Below are positions 25,901 through 34,900 of a DNA stretch of 64,000 bases, in pieces (the stretch's first letter is position 1; every line of letters starts with the position of its first letter). The stretch comes from Synanceia verrucosa (Eukaryota; Chordata; Actinopteri; Perciformes; Synanceiidae), in assembly GCA_029721515.1 (NCBI GenBank), contig CM056551.1, positions 29,436,437-29,500,436 on the forward strand. Direction: 5' to 3'. A program made the position numbers and the translations under genes. The notes under the pieces are model-generated. The model was not told the DNA's origin. It made no database searches and was given only the letters and a program-made list of their open reading frames with translations.

Positions 25901-28900
25901 GCACGCTGGAGAAGCCAGCCCGGAAGTCTACATTGCTGACCCCAGTGACCCTCAGCGTATGGCGCCCACTGCAGCCCACCTTTAAGACAGGAAGAAATAG
26001 CATTCAATTAGCTGATTAAAATGAAACAATCAGAGAAACATGGCTTATTCAGCAGAGACATACCTTTAGTTTCCAAGCTCCGGGTCGGGGAAACTTCAAG
26101 TTGACGATGCGAGCGGAGTTGGGGATGTTCAGCAGCTCTTTCAGGCCCTGCTCGACACCGACGACACGACCTGGAGCACAAGATCAGCAGCTTTTCAAAC
26201 TAGGTTTTTTTACAAACTAGAAAAGCACTCAGACAGCGCAGACCTCTGCCAAGGCACCAACTTTTTATTTAAAGTTACCCCCGTCGCCAAGGAGGTTATG
26301 TTTTCACCGGGGCTTGTTTGTTTGTTTGTTGGTTTGTCGGTTTGCAAAGTAACTCAAAAAGTTGTGGACGGATTTTGACGAAATTTCAGGATTGGCCGGA
26401 AGTGGCCTAACTTAACTCAATGAGTGCCAGCTGTTTTTTTTTTTTAAAATCGAATGTGCCTTGTGCCAGTGTTTTACCCATTTTTCAGTCATATTTCAAG
26501 ACCCACAGCATATTTTGCACCATGTCTCTGAAAACACAGAGAAGCTCAAATGAAAGAAGAGTCCTGCTATTTCATCATGGAAAAAAAAACATTTGTTTTT
26601 ATCTTGTTCTGGTCTTGTTTTGTGTGGAGGAGAGAAGAGGCCACTTTCAACAAAATCAACACTTTTTGTCCAGAATCCTTGTTTTGCTCTCTAAATGCGA
26701 TTGTCTCCACTTGTGGCGCATGTTAACTCTTTATGTCCCGGGTACAGATCACAGACGCCCCAACATTACTCACAGGCTGCGGCAGACCGTGATCAGCGAC
26801 CAGCTGCAAAAAAAAAAAAAACCCCACTTTGACGTATTATTACGTCAATGGCACTCAAAGAGTTAAAACTGATGAATTTTTGGTGGTGCCGTTGAATCAG
26901 ATCCGATCACTGCCAAAAATTAATCAGTTTTAAGTTAGGCCACCTCTGACCAACCCTGAAAATTCCGTCAAAATCTGTCCACAGCTTTTTGAGTTATTTT
27001 GCAAACCAACAAAGCAGCATACAAATAAACAAACCCCGGTGAAAACATGACCTCCTTGGTGGAGGTAATTAATACGGCAGGGAACAGAAATAATGGGTTG
27101 TCTACCGAAGGGGTCGCTGAGCTCGATTTGCGGTGCCGGTCCGCTGAGAGACACGGTGACCTCTCGGAGGCTGGGGTCAAAGGGCACTTCCCACTTGTTC
27201 TCCTGGGCGCTGTCATGGTTGGAGGACAGCAGGTGGACCTTCATGGCCTGAACCGTCTCCTCAACCCACTTTAAAACCTGGCAGGAGTGGAGGAGGGGGA
27301 AACAGAGCAACATGTCACACATTCATCAGTGGACGAGGCTGGGATTCGTCAAACTGTCAGGGATCCCCTCTCTACTCGGAAAGACAGGATGAGGACAGGA
27401 TAAGGACAAGATGAGGACAGGAAGGACACCCCTCCACTGCTAAAACCCCCTCGTCCTCTCCAGCAGCAGGCTGCTCTTTGTCTTCGGACTATTCTTTCAT
27501 CGCTAAACTATTCCTCAGTGGGGCTTTGCCTAAACAAAGGAAAAGTGAAACGGCTCGACTGTCAAACTGATAACATACAGTTTTCTGCACTCTGGAGCGC
27601 GTATTCCCAGAGGAGCGTCTGTCAGGCAGCTTTCATGAATCATGAAACTGCTCTTATACACTGTATATCCCACAGCATCAGCTCCACTAATGCGCCGGAT
27701 CATTTACGGACAGAAGCTGTTGAATCGGTTAAGAAGCCAGATGAGGTCAGACACATTCAGGAGATTCACGCCTTAAGTGCTCAAAGATTATCAAAAGTCT
27801 GCAACGATGGTGGACAGCTTGATTATATTTAACGGCAAAAACAATCCTGGAGAAACATGTTGAAAACACAGGACTTCAGTTTTGACAGGTACTTGACCTT
27901 CTGGGTGTAATCATTATCATTGGCAGAGCACAGTTCCCCTTTTGTTTCCTCTAAAATGAAAACAGAAGCAGAAAAAAAAATTTCAAACCAGAAGAGTCCT
28001 CCATCCTGCAAATGCTGTCTGGTGTTTGTTTTGACCTCGTGTGGAGCGGCATCATGTCTGCCATGAAACAGCCGACGGCAACGCGTTTTAAGAGCGAAAC
28101 AAGGAAAGTCTTTGATAATTTAATTATCAGGCAGGCCTTTGCTTTTTTTTGTTGTCTATCGGATCCACTGGGTGCTGACAGCAGCTGGTTCCTCTCGCCG
28201 CTTAACAACTGGAAACAGCTGTAATGTCTGCCACATGTACAGCGATCACTGTGAAGAAGTGACCTACATCTGCTGCAGAATAGCGGCTTGGTCTTACGCA
28301 AGTGAGCGCAGAGGAGTGGGCACTGCTCGGATAAAAGGGGACATGGAGGGGCGTCCTGGAGTCCTGCAGACACTCCCTGCTCCCAGAGGATCTTGTGAAA
28401 CCTCATCCGGCGTGTCTCAGTTGAACTGTTACAGGAAGGACCCTCTGCTATTCATAGAAGCATGCCAGACGGGTTAGCTAAGGCTGGGGTATTCCCCTCG
28501 CTCGTCCAGGTGTTTTACCTGCTAAACAGAAACATAGCTGAGCAGCGGTTAGCAGCTTGACTCCAGACCTCGCCGTGGGGGGGGGGGGGGGGGTCAGCTT
28601 AAACATCAGCAACTGCTGACATTTGCAGGAAGATGTCTCAACATTAGAGCCAATCAGGCCCAGATGGACCCCCTGCTCGGCTCTCGCTGGGTGTTTCGAC
28701 ACACCTGCCGACGCTTTGCGGCCTGCATCTCAGAGCAGCTACAGCATAAACGGCGCCTTTGTTTTTAGCGACGACGGAGGATTAATGTTACAGATTTTAT
28801 ATTTGAGCGCTGTTAGCGGCCCCTGAAGTTGCTGCTGCGTCCATGTAATGAGGAAACCATGAGGCTGAATGACTCTTCAAGGAAACAACTTTCCAAATCC

Positions 28901-31900
28901 ACATTACATGCATGTTTAAATAACCAGCAGACGTCACAGTAGCTGGTTTCTGATAGGCGCTCGAGGCTACCAATGACCAAGGATCCAGAGACCAGATGTC
29001 TCTGTCTTCGTTAGCGGATCTTGTCGTCTATCATAACCAGTCAAATTTAATGCGCTGACTCGTCCTCGTCCTCTGGGGCAGCTGTGCTGGAAGCAGGGGA
29101 GCCATGACAGATCACATCCTGGGATTACAGAGTCAAACAAGCAGCCTGTTTTCTCTCCACTCGGACACCACAAAAAGATCCAGTATATTTCGACTTGACC
29201 GCTCGTTATTACGCAGCTATTAAGGGGGAATATAGTGGTCAGGTTTGCATTACTTTTAAGGTTTTTAAGGATTAAAGGATTTCGGTAAAAAGCATGCCGC
29301 CCGTGAGCAACGATCGCAATCGTCCATTATACAGGATCCAAGGAAAATGTGCACATTTTTACATTTGTGAAACAGACTTTGGTCCTTTATTCCCTGAACA
29401 CTGCAGCACAAATATCACTTTCTTAAAACAGCTGGCAGGATTATAGAGTGATAATGAAGCAGGCCGCCGCACACACAGGCGCTGTGTGTTTAGCGACATG
29501 CGAGCATGACTTGACAGGAAACAGAGCCACGCAGAGTCCAACAGGTCTGGGTTCAGGGGTTCAGTGGGCCAGCAGTGTGCAGCGCTGCTGCCCTGCAGGA
29601 TACCAGCGTCTCTTCCACAGGAAGCTCTGGCTTCTTTTACGTCTGCTGGGGAAGTGAGCCCTGCTGTCTTTGGCCGCTCAAACAGGACTTCTGTTACATG
29701 CTGCTTCCGATATAAAAGAGACGCCGGGCCGTATAGTATGGACAGGAAGTTTAATATCAGACTCAGAATCATTTGATTACACTAAATGAAATCCCTGTTA
29801 TTACATCAGCGGATCAGATGAGGGTTTGTTTCTCTTCGGCTCCTGCAGATCTCCATTATTAGCTCATATATTTCCAAACTTAATTCTACTTAAAATTAGG
29901 ATAATTTATGTTATATTAAAGATGAACTATTATGCTAACCCCCCCCCTTTCTTTTGTTGTGTTATGTTGTTTTTGTGCCTGTAAAAGATGTGAAAAGTTA
30001 CTAAGTCCATGCACAGAGACGTCTCGTTTTGTCTTCTGTAACGTAGTGATGTCATCAAGTTACACATTTGTAAAGCTAGCTAGAGCGGAGCTGGAGCAGA
30101 GTCCAAAGAGTTTGACCGATCACATCAGGCGCAGCAGAAAATTAGCATTAGCATTAGCATTAAGGCATGGAAAATGCGCTAGTATAGTGTTTTAGTAAGA
30201 GAGTACCCTGTGCAACATTACTTTTTATTTTTTTTATTTTTATGATCACATTTTTTCATGTTGGCTTTGTTCCACTGTTGTAGCTCTGAAGTTGTTTATT
30301 ATTATTATTTTTAATATCTCTTTGTATTGTTCTGTCACTTTACTTTTGCTGCTGCGAAGCTTTAATTTCCCCCTCTGTTGAACTAACAAAGCTTTATCTT
30401 ATTTTACTTCCTGTATCTCAGTTTTACTGTCATTCTGAGGGGATGGTGTTCATACCACATCTCATACACCTCAGATTTATTACTTTATTGTTCTTATTTT
30501 TTTGTAAAAATTGAGCCATGTCTGGCAAAAGAATTTCTTATGTTCTTATCCACATCTCATCTTTATGACTATTTTGGTCGTAGGTTTCGTTCACTTCCTG
30601 TGATAATATTACATTTCCGCTGCAAATATTACATCTCCTCTGCAAATTAAAAGCTGTTTAATATTTTTTTATCTTTCATATCTTTATTTTTATTTCCTCG
30701 GCCTTTAAGACGAGAGACTCTATAAAACTTGGTTATGTGTGCATAATGACACTGAAGACTCTTGAATCTTGAATAAAACATGCAAACATCCTCTCAGATG
30801 TTGGTCTGAGGTTTAATTTGCGTCAGTGAAACAGACAGTTTGTTAATCACTGTTCTATTCAAAACCCAAAATTCCAGCATGCACCAGAAAATAAACCTAA
30901 ACTGTGTCCTGTTACTTACAGATTAAATGAGGGTTTGCTGTGGTATACCACTGCTCTCAGCTCTCACCTCGTTGACCTGCTGCTTGTCCAGGTGAAAGAT
31001 TTGTCCAGAGGAGGTGGCGGCTATCTCCTCGTACGCCCTGTAGCCCGGCTGAGAGCGGTCGCCACAGTCCCCCGTCAACACAAAAACCACCTGGGAAAGA
31101 AAGGATGGGGGTTAAGAGGATTACAACTGTTCAGTGTTTGCTTTCAACGCACTTCCTTTTCATTTGGCTCCAGATTGACGCTAACACTCTGAGGAAACTT
31201 TCTTTCGTTAGGATGGAGATCTTCCCAGCAGGACGCTCTCCTACTCAGGTTTGAATTTTAAGCTTTAGATCAAACCACTTCCCTGCTGACGTCACCTAAA
31301 ACAACTGATCACAACCAAATTTTATTATGTTTTATATTATATCCACTGTTGCATGCTGTTAAGTTTCTATTTTTTATATATCTCTTTATATTTTTCTGTC
31401 TCTTCACCTTTGCTGCTGCGGGATTAATAAAGGTTTATCATAGTTGCTGACACCATCAACATAAACAAACTACAAAAATCAACATATATAGCACGATTTG
31501 TGCATCAAATTAATCTTCCTTCAATGAATATAACTCATCTGTAAGTGCACAAAACAGGTTTTTTGATCGTAGTGGAAATGTTTCAGAAAGTTTTATCACC
31601 AAGTTTGTTCATACGAGGAGTCAGTACTGTAGAAAAAAAGATAATAAGAATAAATGTAATATATTAGAGAAATGTGGCTGTTATCTGAACGAATGAAACT
31701 GCAGAATTATCCAGGAATGCAAGAATGTGTTTTAGTCAGTGAAAATCAAAAGTGAATGTGGATTGAACTCTCAGAATAAGGTTAGGAACTTGGGTCACAC
31801 GTTTGACACCCCTGCTGAATCACAATCATCTGTCAGATTCTCATAAACTCTACCTGTGACTGTCGGAGCTGCACCAGCTGCAGAACGTCTCTCTTCAGGC

Positions 31901-34900
31901 GGTAATCTTTGGCTCTGGCGTCGGTGAAGACATAGATGAAGGATCCAGGTAAAGACACCTCCAGGGCTTTCTTTATGGCTCCTATGCTCATCTCCGGACA
32001 GTCACCTCCTCCCTGGTGACAGAAAAACACCTGATCAAACACTAAATATCTGACTTTCAAACTGAATTCATACAGATTTGATCCTCAAGCAGCTCAGCTT
32101 AGTGTCCTGTTCAGGGGAAACAAGTCGTAGTAAACATTTACAGCAGCAGTAAGTAACTTTAAAGACAATAAACAAGACAACATGATTTTTATATTCTTGA
32201 ATTCAACATACAAATCATTGTGTAACCGACTACTCCTGAGTTTCTTCATGGTTCCTCTCTTCACATTATTAGTTAATTAAGCTAAAGTTAGAGGGGACAT
32301 ACCAAGTGTATCTGGAGTTCCTATCAGCTAGAAAACAGTCAGATTTGACTCTTCTTCCTGCATCACATGCAGGTTCTTGGTCAATCCACCATCTTTGATG
32401 CAAAAATATAATTTTTCTTCTCCAGGATTTTTTTTTAATTTATTGTTTTACAAAAAAAGCAGAAAAAAAATCAAATCAACAGTCGTTTTATAAAACAGAA
32501 AGTGCTTTGTTCCAGTGTTTTTGTCCATTTTGAGTCATATTTCCAGACCCACAGAATATTTTGTACTATGTCTCTGAAAACACTGAATAGCTCAAATGAA
32601 AGAAGAGACTCTCTATTTCATCATGAAAAAAATGTTTGTTTTTACCTTGTTCCATTCTTGTTTTATCAGAGGTAGAGTAGAGGACACTTTCACCAAAATC
32701 ACCACTTTTTGTCCACATTCTGTTTGTTTTGCTCTCTAATCTCGATCGTCTCCACTTCCTGTTTTGATCTCTGTGGTGTATACTGTCTCTTTATGCTCTG
32801 ACTACATCTCCCAGAAGCCCCATCATTACTCACAGGCTGTGTGAGAGCGCCCTCTTGTGCCAGCAGCCCAAAAAAAAACAAAAAACACTTTGACGTACTC
32901 AAAGATCTTGATTTTACTCTGTCGTACCCCAACATGACACCATGATGACGCCTCTTTTCACCCTCTTGTGCAAAAGTGCGCCATATTTTTCTAATAAGCC
33001 AATCAGAGCAGACTGGTCTTCTTAAAGAGACAGGCGCTAAAACGGAGGGTGAATGAGATAAATGATGCACTTTTAACATTAAAGCATGTAAACATAAACA
33101 TGTCTGTGTAGGTTCTCAGTCATCCAGGTTGAGGTAAATAAAAAAAAGGACTTTCTTAAGGTTTGTTGGAGATGTTTCACCTTTCATGTCAGAACTTAAG
33201 AAGCATCTTGTATGAGAAGGAAAACGTCTTAAACAAACCTTAAGAAAGTCCACAAACGAGCAACAACAAAGGACCTTTAAGCGACGGTAGCTGTAGCTGG
33301 GCTTATTGCAGAATAATAATTTCACGTGTTCTTGTTCTCACCTGGACAAACAGTTCTTGCAGATCCTGCTGGAACTTCTTCGGGTCGGTGGTGACGGACA
33401 CGGGGCCGATATCTGCAAGGTCGGAAATGTAGGTTATAACAGAGCACTGAAGGAAAATCAAGTCAGCTTAAGAGAGACATTCGGGGGCGACGATATGAAA
33501 GTATTCATCCAAACCAAATGAGGGCTTAGCTCTAAGTTGTCTGGATTTTCCTTCTGACAAAACAAAGACGTCAGAACAAAGGATTTGGTTGTTCCTTCTT
33601 GGAGCAGAAGGGGAAAAAAAAGCATCAAAAGCCCAGATAAGCCAGAGTCTAATTCATCAGGACCACAGAGATGCCCTGTAGCTTTTCTGCCAAGACAGGA
33701 ATATCAATCACGGACAAAATTACGAGATTCAGGTTTGGTTTTGCTCAAAAAAAATGGCTCCAATCTGGTTAAACTTTGGGACGGTGATTCTCTGCAGCTG
33801 TCAGCATCTTCAGACTGATGGATAAGGACCTGCCAGGGCCCGACACACTCAGATGCCTTCTGGGGCCAAATTGCAAACGAGCGGTAAACATAAACCAGCG
33901 CACAGAGAGAGCATTGTTTCTGCTGTGCATAAACACAAGCCTTTCATTATTATCAGAGACGAGACCTTATCAGGTAGGGTGGAGCTGCTGGATTTCTTAT
34001 TACGACTTTCAAACACCGTTTGGATCTTTGTGAGACTAATGACGCTGAGCTCGTAGACAAATCGTCAAGCTGATGACATTTCTAACTCAGTCACAGACTT
34101 AGTTTCCACCAGCCGAGGCTTTCATGTCCCATCTGATCCCGGCGAGGGGCTGTAAAACACTGACAGCACTGTCACGCCTCTGAGGCTTCTCTGCAATCTG
34201 GGAGGTTTACAAGGTTCCCCAAGGGCAGGGCACATTAGAGACAAACAAAATGTGTGGTGTTAGCGCAACCCACCATCCCCAACACCCCACCACCACCACC
34301 GACTGGATAAACTGGGGGGCTATGAGGGTTTTCCGGAGGCTTGGGTGGAGGAGAAGGAGGGGTGGGTTGGGGGTAATTACACCCAAGCAGACAGCATATG
34401 CTTCTCATCAGTGCTCAAACACCCTCCCCCCATTAGAGCACTCTTGTTTTCTGGTTGCAGCTCCCACACAGCAGGGCAGATGTCTTACCTGTCCTCACAT
34501 CTAAGAGCTGCTTCAGCTGAGTCCAAGTGGACTTCTACTGTAGACCAGGTCCTGAGAAGTGCTGCAGTCTGCTCAGATCTTTACCAGAGAAACTACATCA
34601 CTCACAGCTATAGAAATATATCAGATTATGCAATGCAAGAGCGCATGCAGAGAAAGACGGCTGCTTAATTATGCGTATTCATTGACAAACATTTTAAGAT
34701 TAAAGCATCACATAAAAAAAGTGGTTTGGTGAAAGAGTACCTGGGTCATGGAAGGGGACCAGAACAAAGTTCTTGATGGGTCTGGTCCTGCGGTTCAGGG
34801 TCTTCTCCAAGATCCGAGAGGCGCCGTCTATCACCTGTTTCAGATCGTCGTACATGGATCCGGTAACGTCGAACACAAAGGCCAGGGTCGAGGCGCTGTC

